Source of the DNA: Paraburkholderia nodosa
GTDB taxonomy: Bacteria > Pseudomonadota > Gammaproteobacteria > Burkholderiales > Burkholderiaceae
Assembly: GCF_001718195.1 (NCBI RefSeq)
Contig: NZ_MCNV01000009.1
Span: 124,001-188,000, forward strand
Reading direction: 5' to 3'
DNA length: 64,000 nt
Part shown: in pieces, positions 44,252 through 52,698 of the stretch
How the letters are laid out: every line of letters begins with the position of its first letter
Position numbering within the stretch: the stretch's first letter is position 1
Made by a program: the position numbers and the translations under genes
The notes under the pieces: generated by a model
The model's input: only the letters and a program-made list of their open reading frames with translations
Database searches by the model: none
Told to the model about the DNA's origin: nothing

Positions 44252-44377
44252 TTCGCTCGGCTCTTGAGCGATTGCTTCTCCAACAGGTTGCGCAAGACGT
44301 GAATCCGCCCCCAATGGGCGGACCGCGTTCGAGCCCACTTGCGCAATCGTGAATTTTTTTCACACTTAGGGGCTTGT

Positions 44378-46777
44378 ATGACTAACACCGTTGCCAAGGA
44401 TCAGGCGTATGTAGTGCCTTTCGAGCAGTTGCGGATGACCGATGTCGAGATCGTAGGCGGCAAGAACGCCTCGCTCGGCGAAATGATCAGCCAGTTGGCT
44501 GAGGCAGGCGTGCGAGTGCCCACGGGTTTCGCGACGACGGCGCTCGCCTTCCGCGACTTCCTGAAACATAACAACCTGACCGAACGGATCGCGGCTCGTC
44601 TGGAGACGTTCGACGTCGACGACGTGAAGGCGCTGGCCGAAGCTGGCAAGGAGATCCGTCAGTGGATCATCGACGCGCCGCTGCAGCCGAAACTCGAAGC
44701 GGACATCCGCGCCGGTTTCGAGACGCTGCAAAACGGTTCGCCGTCCGAGCTCTCGTTCGCCGTACGTTCGTCGGCAACGGCGGAAGACCTGCCCGACGCA
44801 TCGTTTGCCGGTCAGCAGGAAAGCTACCTCAACGTGGTCGGCATCGAAGACGTGCTCGATCGCCTCAAGCACGTGTTCGCGTCGCTCTACAACGACCGCG
44901 CCATTTCCTATCGCGTCCACAAGGGCTTCACCCACGCCGAAGTCGCGCTGTCGGCTGGCGTGCAGCGCATGGTCCGCTCGGACCGCGGCGCCGCAGGCGT
45001 GATGTTCACGCTGGACACGGAATCGGGCTTCAAGGACGCGGTCTTCATCACGTCGAGCTACGGCCTCGGTGAAACGGTCGTGCAGGGCGCCGTGAATCCG
45101 GACGAGTTCTACGTCTTCAAGACCACGCTCGCGCAGGGCAAGGCTCCGATCATCCGCCGCTCGATCGGCTCGAAGCTCATCAAGATGGAATTCACGCAGC
45201 CGGGCGAGCCGGGTCGCGTGAAGACGGTCGACGTCTCGCACGAACAGCGCAACCGCTTCTCGATCACCGACGAAGACGTGATCGAGCTGGCGAAGTACGC
45301 CGTCATCATCGAGAAGCACTACCAGCGTCCGATGGACATCGAGTGGGGCAAGGACGGCCTCGACGGCAAGATCTTCATTCTCCAGGCGCGCCCGGAGACC
45401 GTGAAGAGCCAGGCCGCCGGCAAGGTCGAGCAGCGCTTCAAGCTCAAGGGCCAGTCGCAGGTGCTCGCAACGGGCCGCGCGATCGGCCAGAAGATCGGCG
45501 CGGGCCGCGTGAAGGTGATTCACGATCCGTCCGAAATGGAACGCGTGCAGCCGGGCGACGTCCTCGTCGCCGACATGACCGACCCGAACTGGGAGCCGGT
45601 GATGAAGCGCGCTTCGGCGATCGTCACGAACCGTGGCGGCCGTACCTGCCACGCGGCGATCATCGCGCGCGAGCTGGGCGTGCCGGCCGTGGTGGGCTGC
45701 GGCGACGCAACCGACGTGCTGAAGGACGGCGCGCTCGTGACGGTTTCGTGCGCGGAAGGCGACGAAGGCCGCATCTACGACGGTTTGCTGGAAACCGAAG
45801 TCAGCGAAGTCCAGCGTGGCGATCTGCCGGCCATTCCGGTCAAGATCATGATGAACGTCGGCAACCCGCAGCTCGCGTTCGACTTCTCGCAGCTGCCGAA
45901 CGCGGGTGTTGGCCTCGCGCGTCTCGAGTTCATCATCAACAACAACATCGGCGTGCACCCGAAGGCGATTCTCGAGTACCCGAATGTCGACGCGGACCTG
46001 AAGAAGGCCGTAGAAAGCGTGGCTCGCGGCCACGCCTCGCCGCGCGCGTTCTACGTCGACAAGCTCACGGAAGGCATCGCCACGATCGCGGCGGCGTTCT
46101 ATCCGAAGCCCGTGATCGTGCGTCTGTCGGACTTCAAGTCGAACGAGTACAAGAAGCTGATCGGCGGTTCGCGCTACGAGCCGGACGAAGAAAACCCGAT
46201 GCTGGGTTTCCGCGGCGCGTCGCGTTACATCGCCGAGGACTTCGCGCAGGCGTTCGAAATGGAGTGCCTGGCGCTCAAGCGCGTGCGTGAAGAAATGGGT
46301 CTCGCGAACGTCGAGATCATGGTGCCGTTCGTGCGCACGCTCAAGCAGGCGGAGCGCGTGGTCGGTCTGCTCGAGAAGTTCGGCCTCAAGCGCGGCGTGA
46401 ACGACCTCAAGCTGATCATGATGTGCGAAGTGCCGTCGAACGCGATTCTCGCCGAAGAGTTCCTGCAGTACTTCGACGGCTTCTCGATCGGCTCGAACGA
46501 CCTTACGCAGCTCACGCTCGGCCTCGACCGGGACTCGGGCATGGAACTGCTGGCCGTCGACTTCGACGAGCGCGATCCGGCCGTGAAGTTCATGCTCAAG
46601 CGCGCGATCGAAACCTGCCGCCGTCTGAACAAGTACGTCGGCATCTGCGGTCAGGGCCCGTCCGATCACCCGGATTTCGCCCAGTGGCTCGCGGAAGAAG
46701 GCATCGCTTCGATCTCGCTGAACCCGGACTCGGTTGTCGAGACGTGGCAGCAGCTGGCGAAGTCGCAGTCGAAGTAA
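44378..46777 (+). CDS. ppsA: Phosphoenolpyruvate synthase
   Basis: A 799-residue gluconeogenic enzyme converting pyruvate, ATP and water to PEP, AMP and phosphate. The N-terminal ATP-grasp domain (from GGKNASLGEM) is followed by the swivelling domain with catalytic His425 in GGRTCHAAIIARELG, then the C-terminal PEP-binding barrel with GSNDLTQLTLG. The Thr beside the catalytic His is the residue usually targeted by PpsR-type enzymes. AGGGG precedes ATG 44378. Confidence 0.97.
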   Translation: MTNTVAKDQAYVVPFEQLRMTDVEIVGGKNASLGEMISQLAEAGVRVPTGFATTALAFRDFLKHNNLTERIAARLETFDVDDVKALAEAGKEIRQWIIDAPLQPKLEADIRAGFETLQNGSPSELSFAVRSSATAEDLPDASFAGQQESYLNVVGIEDVLDRLKHVFASLYNDRAISYRVHKGFTHAEVALSAGVQRMVRSDRGAAGVMFTLDTESGFKDAVFITSSYGLGETVVQGAVNPDEFYVFKTTLAQGKAPIIRRSIGSKLIKMEFTQPGEPGRVKTVDVSHEQRNRFSITDEDVIELAKYAVIIEKHYQRPMDIEWGKDGLDGKIFILQARPETVKSQAAGKVEQRFKLKGQSQVLATGRAIGQKIGAGRVKVIHDPSEMERVQPGDVLVADMTDPNWEPVMKRASAIVTNRGGRTCHAAIIARELGVPAVVGCGDATDVLKDGALVTVSCAEGDEGRIYDGLLETEVSEVQRGDLPAIPVKIMMNVGNPQLAFDFSQLPNAGVGLARLEFIINNNIGVHPKAILEYPNVDADLKKAVESVARGHASPRAFYVDKLTEGIATIAAAFYPKPVIVRLSDFKSNEYKKLIGGSRYEPDEENPMLGFRGASRYIAEDFAQAFEMECLALKRVREEMGLANVEIMVPFVRTLKQAERVVGLLEKFGLKRGVNDLKLIMMCEVPSNAILAEEFLQYFDGFSIGSNDLTQLTLGLDRDSGMELLAVDFDERDPAVKFMLKRAIETCRRLNKYVGICGQGPSDHPDFAQWLAEEGIASISLNPDSVVETWQQLAKSQSK

Positions 46778-46881
46778 GTAAGCGCGGTGCCGAGGGCGTC
46801 ACTCCTCGGCACATACGGAGCTTGATGCAGCTTCCCGTGCGTCACTGCACGCTGCGGAAAAAAGTGTCAGCTTCGTGCTAT

Positions 46882-46909
46882 AACACCCCGGTCTATCCGG
46901 GGTGTTTTA
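46882..46909 (+). terminator. Hairpin terminator after ppsA
   Basis: AACACCCCGG (46882-46891) and CCGGGGTGTT (46897-46906) form a perfect 10-base stem with a five-base loop and a short TTTT run. A second 9-base stem (GTGCCGAGG/CCTCGGCAC, 46787-46812) precedes it without a T run. Confidence 0.7.
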
Positions 46910-46924
46910 CTTTGGGAGGTCGTC

Positions 46925-47410
46925 GTGGGTCCGCATGGTTTGTTCTGGTGGATTGCCGCTGGCGTGCTCATCGTCGCCGAGCTGATGACCGGCACCTTCT
47001 ACTTGTTGATGATCGCGCTCGGCTTTCTCGCCGGCGCGCTCAGCTATGAGCTTGGCTGGCCGCTCGACGGGCAACTGCTCGTCGCGGCGGCGGTCGGGCT
47101 CGCGGCCGTGGTCACGCTGCGGCGCTCGCGTTTTGGCCGCCGCCGGCGCATGACCGACGCCTCGACCGATCCGGGCGTGAACCTCGATATTGGCGCGACG
47201 CTTGCTGTCGCCGCATGGCGCGACGGCCGCGCGCGCACGATGTATCGCGGCGCCGAATGGGACGTCGAACTCGCGCCCGGCGAGCCCGAAGACGCGCCGC
47301 TCTATGAAATCAAGGCAGTGCGCGGCAGTTGCCTCGTCGTGGCGGCGAAGCGCGAACGGCGCGATGCCAATGCGCCCGGCGCCGCTCGCGACGACGCGCG
47401 CCACGCGTGA
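46925..47410 (+). CDS. NfeD-family membrane protein
   Basis: A 161-residue protein with hydrophobic segments at about residues 5-25, 28-42 and 48-66, then a C-terminal OB-like NfeD domain (about 90-150). The gene precedes the SPFH gene by 55 bases, the usual NfeD-stomatin pairing, and the two proteins are thought to act together in membrane organisation or quality control. The start is GTG 46925 behind GGGAGGT. No protease domain is present, so it is the short NfeD type. Confidence 0.88.
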   Translation: MGPHGLFWWIAAGVLIVAELMTGTFYLLMIALGFLAGALSYELGWPLDGQLLVAAAVGLAAVVTLRRSRFGRRRRMTDASTDPGVNLDIGATLAVAAWRDGRARTMYRGAEWDVELAPGEPEDAPLYEIKAVRGSCLVVAAKRERRDANAPGAARDDARHA

Positions 47411-47465
47411 CCGGCCGAATTCACCTCACACCAACACACCACACAGAAGCGAACGGAGGTCCCGT

Positions 47466-48425
47466 ATGCAAGTCCCAGTCGTCGGCCTGATTCTGCTCGT
47501 GATCGTCGTCGTGCTGATCGCGCAGACTATCAAGATCGTGCCGCAACAGCATGCCTGGGTGCTCGAACGGCTTGGGCGCTACCACGCCACGCTTACGCCG
47601 GGGCTGACGATCGTGCTGCCGTTCGTGGATCGCGTGGCGTACAAGCACGTGCTCAAGGAGATTCCGCTCGACGTGCCGAGCCAGGTCTGCATCACGCGAG
47701 ACAACACGCAGCTTCAGGTGGATGGCGTGCTGTACTTCCAGGTGACCGATCCGATGAAGGCGTCGTACGGCTCGAGCAATTTCGTGTTCGCGATTACGCA
47801 GCTTTCGCAGACCACGCTGCGCTCGGTGATCGGCAAGCTCGAACTCGACAAGACCTTCGAGGAACGCGACTTCATTAACCATAGCGTCGTGTCGGCGCTC
47901 GATGAAGCCGCATCGAACTGGGGCGTGAAGGTGCTGCGTTACGAAATCAAGGATCTCACGCCGCCGAAGGAAATCCTGCACGCCATGCAGGCGCAGATCA
48001 CCGCCGAGCGCGAAAAGCGCGCGCTCATCGCGGCCTCGGAAGGCCGCAAGCAGGAGCAGATCAACCTGGCAGCCGGCGCGCGCGAGGCAGCGATCCAGAA
48101 GTCGGAAGGCGAGCGTCAGGCGGCGATCAACCAGGCGCAGGGTCAGGCGGCCGCCATTCTCGCAGTGGCCGAGGCCAACGCGCAGGCCATCCAGAAGATA
48201 GGCAACTCGATCCAGGCGCAGGGCGGGATGGACGCCGTCAACCTCAAGGTGGCCGAACAGTACGTGAATGCTTTCGCCAATCTGGCGAAGCAGGGCAATA
48301 CGCTGATCGTGCCGGGTAACATGGGCGACTTGAGCTCGATGATCGCTTCAGCGCTGACGATCGTGAACCGGGCAGGCCTGCGCGAGGGGCAGATCAGCGG
48401 GGCCGGGGCGGCGAAGGGCGCATAA
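47466..48425 (+). CDS. SPFH/stomatin-family membrane protein (QmcA-like)
   Basis: A 319-residue protein with one N-terminal transmembrane helix (residues 4-22) and a SPFH/band 7 domain (about 25-190, including QHAWVLERLGRYHATLTPG), then a coiled-coil Ala/Glu/Gln-rich stretch (about 195-250). Similar proteins form large membrane-bound oligomers and microdomains; E. coli QmcA is the nearest named relative I can suggest. It is paired with the NfeD gene upstream. I chose ATG 47466 over longer open frame to 47190. Confidence 0.92.
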   Translation: MQVPVVGLILLVIVVVLIAQTIKIVPQQHAWVLERLGRYHATLTPGLTIVLPFVDRVAYKHVLKEIPLDVPSQVCITRDNTQLQVDGVLYFQVTDPMKASYGSSNFVFAITQLSQTTLRSVIGKLELDKTFEERDFINHSVVSALDEAASNWGVKVLRYEIKDLTPPKEILHAMQAQITAEREKRALIAASEGRKQEQINLAAGAREAAIQKSEGERQAAINQAQGQAAAILAVAEANAQAIQKIGNSIQAQGGMDAVNLKVAEQYVNAFANLAKQGNTLIVPGNMGDLSSMIASALTIVNRAGLREGQISGAGAAKGA

Positions 48426-48445
48426 GCGCTCAGGCCGCTGCAAAT

Positions 48446-48475
48446 GACAACGGGCCGCATGAGCGGCCCGTTGTC
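48446..48475. terminator. Perfect 13-base hairpin between convergent SPFH and smpB genes
   Basis: GACAACGGGCCGC (48446-48458) pairs perfectly with GCGGCCCGTTGTC (48463-48475) around an ATGA loop. There is no T run on either strand, so termination is likely but not certain. Confidence 0.6.
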
Positions 48476-48495
48476 CATCTGAACTTCCGGAAGAT

Positions 48496-48942
48496 TCAGG
48501 TGGGCGAGCGCATCAGGCGCGCCTTTTCGCGCTCCCAATCGCGTTTCTTCTCGGTTTCGCGCTTGTCGTGCAGCTTCTTGCCCTTGGCGAGGCCGATCTC
48601 GCACTTCACGCGGCCGCCCTTGTAGTGAAAGTTCAGCGGCACGAGCGTGAAGCCGCGCTGCTCGACCTTGCCGATCAGCTTGTCGATTTCCTCGCGATGG
48701 AGCAGCAGCTTGCGGGTGCGCGTGGGGTCCGGCTGGATGTGCGTCGAGGCCTCGGGCAGCGGGCTGATGTGCGTGCCGATCAGGTAGAGCTCGCCGTCCT
48801 TGATCACGACGTAGCTTTCCTTGATGTTGGCTCGCCCGGCGCGCATGGCCTTGACTTCCCATCCTTCCAGCACGAGCCCGGCCTCGTGGCGCTCTTCGAT
48901 GAAGTAATCGAAGAACGCTTTTCTGTTGTCGATGATGCTCAT
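48496..48942 (-). CDS. smpB: tmRNA-binding protein SmpB
   Basis: A 148-residue partner of tmRNA in rescue of stalled ribosomes. It begins MSIIDNRKAFFDYFIEE, has the VLEGWEVKAMRAG and GTHISPL motifs, and ends in a basic tail after KKRDWEREKAR. The longer frame to 48963 adds seven non-conserved residues. tmRNA itself is not in this window. The gene is divergent from ratA. Confidence 0.97.
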   Translation of the reverse strand: MSIIDNRKAFFDYFIEERHEAGLVLEGWEVKAMRAGRANIKESYVVIKDGELYLIGTHISPLPEASTHIQPDPTRTRKLLLHREEIDKLIGKVEQRGFTLVPLNFHYKGGRVKCEIGLAKGKKLHDKRETEKKRDWEREKARLMRSPT

Positions 48943-49044
48943 AGGAAAATGGGATTGGCCCAACTCGTTTAAAATTACGATTTTAGCAAAGCGGGCTCCC
49001 GAAAGCCCGTGGCGCTTTCACCCTAGCCACGCATTGCGCAATTT

Positions 49045-49482
49045 ATGGCGGATGTCCAGAAAACCGTGTTGATTCGCCATTCGGCGGAACAAATGTTCGA
49101 CCTCGTCACCGACGTCGCCGACTACCCCAACTTCCTGCCGTGGTGCGGCGGCGTCGAGATTCGCCGTCAGGACGAGAGCGGCATGGAGGCGAAGATCGAC
49201 ATCAACTTCAAGGGCATCAAGCAACACTTCGCCACGCGCAACTCGCAAAAGCGGCCCGAGCGCATCGACATGGAATTCGCCGATGGCCCGTTCCGCAAGT
49301 TCACGGGCTACTGGCGTTTCACGCCGCTGCGCGCCGACGCCTGCAAGATCGAGTTTGCGCTGCATTACGAGTTTTCAAACATCATTCTAGAGAAGCTCAT
49401 CGGGCCAGTGTTCCATCACATCGCGAACACCTTCGTCGACTCCTTCGTGAAGCGCGCCGACCAGCGCTACGGCAAGCCATGA
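49045..49482 (+). CDS. ratA: RatA/COQ10-family START-domain protein
   Basis: A 145-residue single-domain protein of the COQ10/START lipid-binding family, starting MADVQKTVLIRHSAEQMFDLV with the YPNFLPWCGG motif. In E. coli RatA was described as an inhibitor of 70S association and grouped with toxins; relatives in mitochondria bind ubiquinone. A toxin role is not shown by the sequence. Its stop overlaps the RnfH-family start as ATGA. Divergent from smpB, a common arrangement. Confidence 0.9.
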   Translation: MADVQKTVLIRHSAEQMFDLVTDVADYPNFLPWCGGVEIRRQDESGMEAKIDINFKGIKQHFATRNSQKRPERIDMEFADGPFRKFTGYWRFTPLRADACKIEFALHYEFSNIILEKLIGPVFHHIANTFVDSFVKRADQRYGKP

Positions 49483-49811
49483 GCGCGAATCTTTCCATCG
49501 ACGTCTGCTACGCGCTGCCGGATGCGCAGACGCTCATCAGCATCGAGTTGCCGACGGGAGCGACCGTCCAGCAGGCCATCGAAGCAAGCGGCATTCTCGC
49601 GCGCCATCCCGAGATCGATGTGGCGAAGCTCAAGGTGGGCGTGTACGGTAAGCTCAAGCCGCTCGACACCGTGCTCGCCGACCACGACCGCGTGGAGATC
49701 TACCGGCCGCTGATCGTCGACCCCAAGATGGCGCGCCAGCGTCGCGTCGACAAGACCCGCAAGGAAGGCTCGATCGAAGGGCGCAAGTGGTTGCCCAAGG
49801 ACTCGCGCTAG
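49479..49811 (+). CDS. RnfH-family ubiquitin-fold protein (RatB)
   Basis: A 110-residue RnfH/UPF0125 protein, a beta-grasp fold. It has the ATVQQAIEASGIL helix and the DRVEIYRPLIVDPKMARQRR C-terminal block that defines the family. It is coupled to ratA by ATGA. The function is unknown; the name RatB comes from position only. Confidence 0.9.
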   Translation: MSANLSIDVCYALPDAQTLISIELPTGATVQQAIEASGILARHPEIDVAKLKVGVYGKLKPLDTVLADHDRVEIYRPLIVDPKMARQRRVDKTRKEGSIEGRKWLPKDSR

Positions 49812-49851
49812 AGGTTCGAGCCGGGTTGCCACGGATTTAACGCACGAACGT

Positions 49852-49885
49852 AATGGGCGGGACAGCTTGCGCTGTCTCGCCCATT
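49852..49885. terminator. Hairpin between convergent RnfH-family and DMT transporter genes
   Basis: AATGGGCGGGACAGC (49852-49866) pairs with GCTGTCTCGCCCATT (49871-49885), one G-U pair, with a TTGC loop. It lies between two convergent genes; no long T run follows. Confidence 0.65.
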
Positions 49886-49908
49886 CGGCATTTTGCGGCC
49901 CGGCGCGC

Positions 49909-50961
49909 TCAGGCGATGGTCGTGCGGCCGTTTTGCTTCGCGTCGACGTTGGGTTGCGCAAGGCGGCTTTCGTTGCCGATGCCCGGCAGATCGCCGTTCG
50001 GCACGATGCCGTCGCCGTGCGCGGTGTCTTCCGGACCGCCCGAATGCTGGCGTACCGACCAGCTTACGCCCGCCACGAGCAGCATGATCGCCGCGATTTC
50101 CAGCCCGCGCGGCAGCCGGTGATCGTAAATAAAGCCATAGAGCAGGGCGAACAGCGTCTCGAACACGATCATCTGACCCGAGAGCGTGAGCGGCAAGCGC
50201 TTGGCGGCGGCGTTCCAGAGTCCGTTGCCGAGCCACGAGGCGCCGATCGCGAGCACCAGATTCAGCTGCCAGAACGTGGTCCAGCGGCCGGCGGCCACGG
50301 TTTCCTGCACCCAGTGCGACGGCACGACGAGAATGCCGAGCCAGAGCAGGCCGCCGAGCGCGCCCGTGACCACGCCCCAGAGCACCGACCATTCGTTGCC
50401 GCTGAAGTGCGCATTGCGCTGCAGATAACGCGCGTTCTCGACCGCGAACCAGGTCCAGCACACGAGCGAGCCGACTGCGCAGCCAATGCCTGCGATGCGC
50501 GTGAGGATACTCGCGCCGCCCGCGTCGCCGGCTGCGCTGAACACGTCCACGTTGATGCAGACGATGCCGGCCGCGATCATCGCAAGCGGCCAGACCAGAC
50601 GCGAAAGCGGCACGGCGCCATGGTCACGGCGGCCGAGCAGCGTGACCGTGACGGGCAGCACGCCGACGATCAGCGAGGCCGGCGCGATGCCCACCAGATG
50701 GATGGCACTCGCGAGAAAGAGGTAATAGAGCACGTTGCCCACCAGCGCGAGTTTCACGAGCGCGACGAGATCGGCGCGCGTCATGCGCGGCCAGACACGG
50801 CGCAGCATGGGCAAAAGCGCAGCGAGCGAAACGAGCCCATACATCGCATAGCGGCCCGCGCTCAGGAGCAGTGGCGAGAACTCCGCCAGTTGCCGGGGCA
50901 CGACGAACACCGTTCCCCATAATGCGCCGGCGAGCACGCCGTACAACACACCACGCTGCAT
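49909..50961 (-). CDS. DMT-family transporter
   Basis: A 350-residue inner-membrane protein with about ten hydrophobic helices and a hydrophilic C-terminal tail (about the last 45 residues). The start MQRGVLYGVLAGALWG at 50961 has GGAGG 8 bases upstream, better than the longer frame to 51045. It belongs to the drug/metabolite transporter superfamily, but to a different branch from the EamA protein at 11285. Substrate unknown. Confidence 0.87.
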   Translation of the reverse strand: MQRGVLYGVLAGALWGTVFVVPRQLAEFSPLLLSAGRYAMYGLVSLAALLPMLRRVWPRMTRADLVALVKLALVGNVLYYLFLASAIHLVGIAPASLIVGVLPVTVTLLGRRDHGAVPLSRLVWPLAMIAAGIVCINVDVFSAAGDAGGASILTRIAGIGCAVGSLVCWTWFAVENARYLQRNAHFSGNEWSVLWGVVTGALGGLLWLGILVVPSHWVQETVAAGRWTTFWQLNLVLAIGASWLGNGLWNAAAKRLPLTLSGQMIVFETLFALLYGFIYDHRLPRGLEIAAIMLLVAGVSWSVRQHSGGPEDTAHGDGIVPNGDLPGIGNESRLAQPNVDAKQNGRTTIA

Positions 50962-51153
50962 TTGTATTGCCTCCGGATACTTCGGGTGGCCCAAGGCAGG
51001 CCGTTTTGAGAGAACGGCCCGAAGCATAACTGGAGGTGCGCGCACCCGTCTTGTTCAATCCTGCAGCGTGCGCCCGATATTCGGGTCGGAGGCGGGCCAT
51101 GCCCGCACGGCTCGCACCGGCAGGGCCGGAGCATGGAAATAATCCCGAAAACG

Positions 51154-51174
51154 GCGCTAAGCTACTGTTAGCGC
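51154..51174. promoter_or_regulatory. Inverted repeat upstream of guaB, candidate operator
   Basis: GCGCTAA (51154-51160) and TTAGCGC (51168-51174) are perfect inverted 7-base arms separated by 7 bases. They end about 26 bases before the guaB -10 box, a position suitable for a regulator that touches the -35 region. Confidence 0.45.
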
Positions 51175-51199
51175 TGATGATTTCCAGGGCGCTATCGCG

Positions 51200-51205
51200 T
51201 ATAAT
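51200..51205 (+). promoter_or_regulatory. -10 box of the guaB promoter
   Basis: A perfect TATAAT at 51200-51205 lies 27 bases before the guaB ATG. The -35 is weak (TGATGA near 51177), so expression may need an activator or be set by the nearby inverted repeat. Confidence 0.65.
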
Positions 51206-51231
51206 CTGCTTTTGCGCCTATAGGATTTGCC

Positions 51232-52692
51232 ATGCGTCTGATCCAGAAAGCACTCACGTTCGATGACGTGCTCCTCGTCCCCGCCTTTTCCGACGTTCTC
51301 CCGCGCGACACCAGCCTGAAGACCCGGCTGACCCGCAATATCTCCCTGAACATTCCGCTCGTGTCGGCCGCTATGGATACCGTCACGGAGGGCCGTCTGG
51401 CAATCGCCATGGCGCAGCAGGGGGGTGTCGGCATCGTTCACAAGAACCTCACGCCGGCCGAGCAGGCGCGCGAGGTCGCGAAGGTGAAGCGCTTCGAGTC
51501 GGGCGTCGTGCGCGATCCGATCACGGTTCCGCCGCAAATGAAGGTCGCCGACGTCATCGCGCTCTCGCAGCAGCATGGCATTTCGGGCTTCCCGGTCGTG
51601 GAAGGCGCGCAACTCGTCGGCATCGTCACGAACCGCGACCTGCGTTTCGAAACGCGCCTGGATGAGCCGGTGCGCTCGATCATGACGCCGCGCGAGCGCC
51701 TCGTCACCGTCAAGGAAGGCACGCCGCTCGTCGAAGCCAAGGCGCTCATGCACAGCCACCGCCTCGAGCGCGTGCTGGTCATCAACGACGCATTCGAGCT
51801 GCGCGGTCTCATGACCGTCAAGGACATCACCAAGCAGACCGAGCACCCGGCCGCCTGTAAGGACGAGCACGGCAAGCTGCGCGCGGGCGCGGCAGTCGGC
51901 GTCGGTCCGGACAACGAAGAGCGTGTCGAGTTGCTGGTGCAAGCCGGCGTGGACGTGATCGTCGTGGATACGGCGCATGGTCACAGCAAGGGCGTGCTCG
52001 AGCGCGTTCGCTGGGTCAAGAAGAACTTCCCGCACGTCGAAGTGATCGGCGGCAACATCGCGACGGCCGACGCGGCGCGCGCGCTCGTCGAGTACGGCGC
52101 GGACGGCGTGAAGGTCGGCATCGGCCCGGGCTCCATCTGCACGACGCGTATCGTGGCCGGCGTGGGCGTGCCGCAGATCAGCGCGATCTCCAATGTCTCG
52201 GAAGCACTCAAGGGCACGGGCGTGCCGTGCATCGCCGACGGCGGCGTGCGCTACTCGGGCGACGTCTCGAAGGCGCTGGCCGCCGGCGCGAACGCCGTGA
52301 TGATGGGCAGCATGTTCGCGGGCACCGAAGAGTCGCCCGGCGACGTGTTCCTGTACCAGGGCCGCCAGTACAAGTCGTATCGCGGCATGGGCTCGGTCGG
52401 CGCGATGAAGGACGGCGCCGCGGACCGCTACTTCCAGGACAACTCGGCGAACATCGACAAGCTCGTGCCGGAAGGCATCGAAGGCCGCGTCGCCTACAAG
52501 GGTCCCATCAACGCCATCCTGTTCCAGCTGATCGGCGGCGTGCGCGCCTCGATGGGTTACTGCGGCTGCCGTACGATCGAAGACCTGCACGCGAAGGCGG
52601 AGTTCGTGCAGATTACCGGCGCCGGCCTGCACGAGTCGCACGTGCACGACGTGCAGATCACGAAGGAAGCGCCCAACTATCACGTGGACTAA
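51232..52692 (+). CDS. guaB: IMP dehydrogenase
   Basis: A 486-residue enzyme that oxidises IMP to XMP with NAD, the rate-limiting step to GMP. The barrel starts RLIQKALTFDDVLLVPAFSD-like, two CBS domains interrupt it at about residues 90-205, and catalytic Cys303 lies in GPGSICTTRI. The mobile flap and the GYCGCRTIEDL segment near the C-terminus are present. It is followed 6 bases later by an unknown membrane gene, then guaA. Confidence 0.98.
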   Translation: MRLIQKALTFDDVLLVPAFSDVLPRDTSLKTRLTRNISLNIPLVSAAMDTVTEGRLAIAMAQQGGVGIVHKNLTPAEQAREVAKVKRFESGVVRDPITVPPQMKVADVIALSQQHGISGFPVVEGAQLVGIVTNRDLRFETRLDEPVRSIMTPRERLVTVKEGTPLVEAKALMHSHRLERVLVINDAFELRGLMTVKDITKQTEHPAACKDEHGKLRAGAAVGVGPDNEERVELLVQAGVDVIVVDTAHGHSKGVLERVRWVKKNFPHVEVIGGNIATADAARALVEYGADGVKVGIGPGSICTTRIVAGVGVPQISAISNVSEALKGTGVPCIADGGVRYSGDVSKALAAGANAVMMGSMFAGTEESPGDVFLYQGRQYKSYRGMGSVGAMKDGAADRYFQDNSANIDKLVPEGIEGRVAYKGPINAILFQLIGGVRASMGYCGCRTIEDLHAKAEFVQITGAGLHESHVHDVQITKEAPNYHVD

Positions 52693-52698
52693 ACCCCG

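Larger units (their letters stand above)
43979..44377. other. Divergent ppsR/ppsA control region
   Basis: This 399-base region holds candidate promoters for both genes (44104-44132 minus, 44187-44216 plus), a 17-base palindrome at 44235-44251, a perfect 7-base hairpin at 44304-44322, and two TTGCGCAA sites (44288-44295, 44339-44346). No gene is supported in it. Confidence 0.7.

Noticed and set aside
49045..49811. ratA and the RnfH-family gene read as a toxin-antitoxin module
   Set aside because: RatA is a COQ10/START-fold protein and the partner is a ubiquitin-fold protein; the pair is a conserved housekeeping neighbour of smpB, and toxin activity cannot be inferred from sequence.
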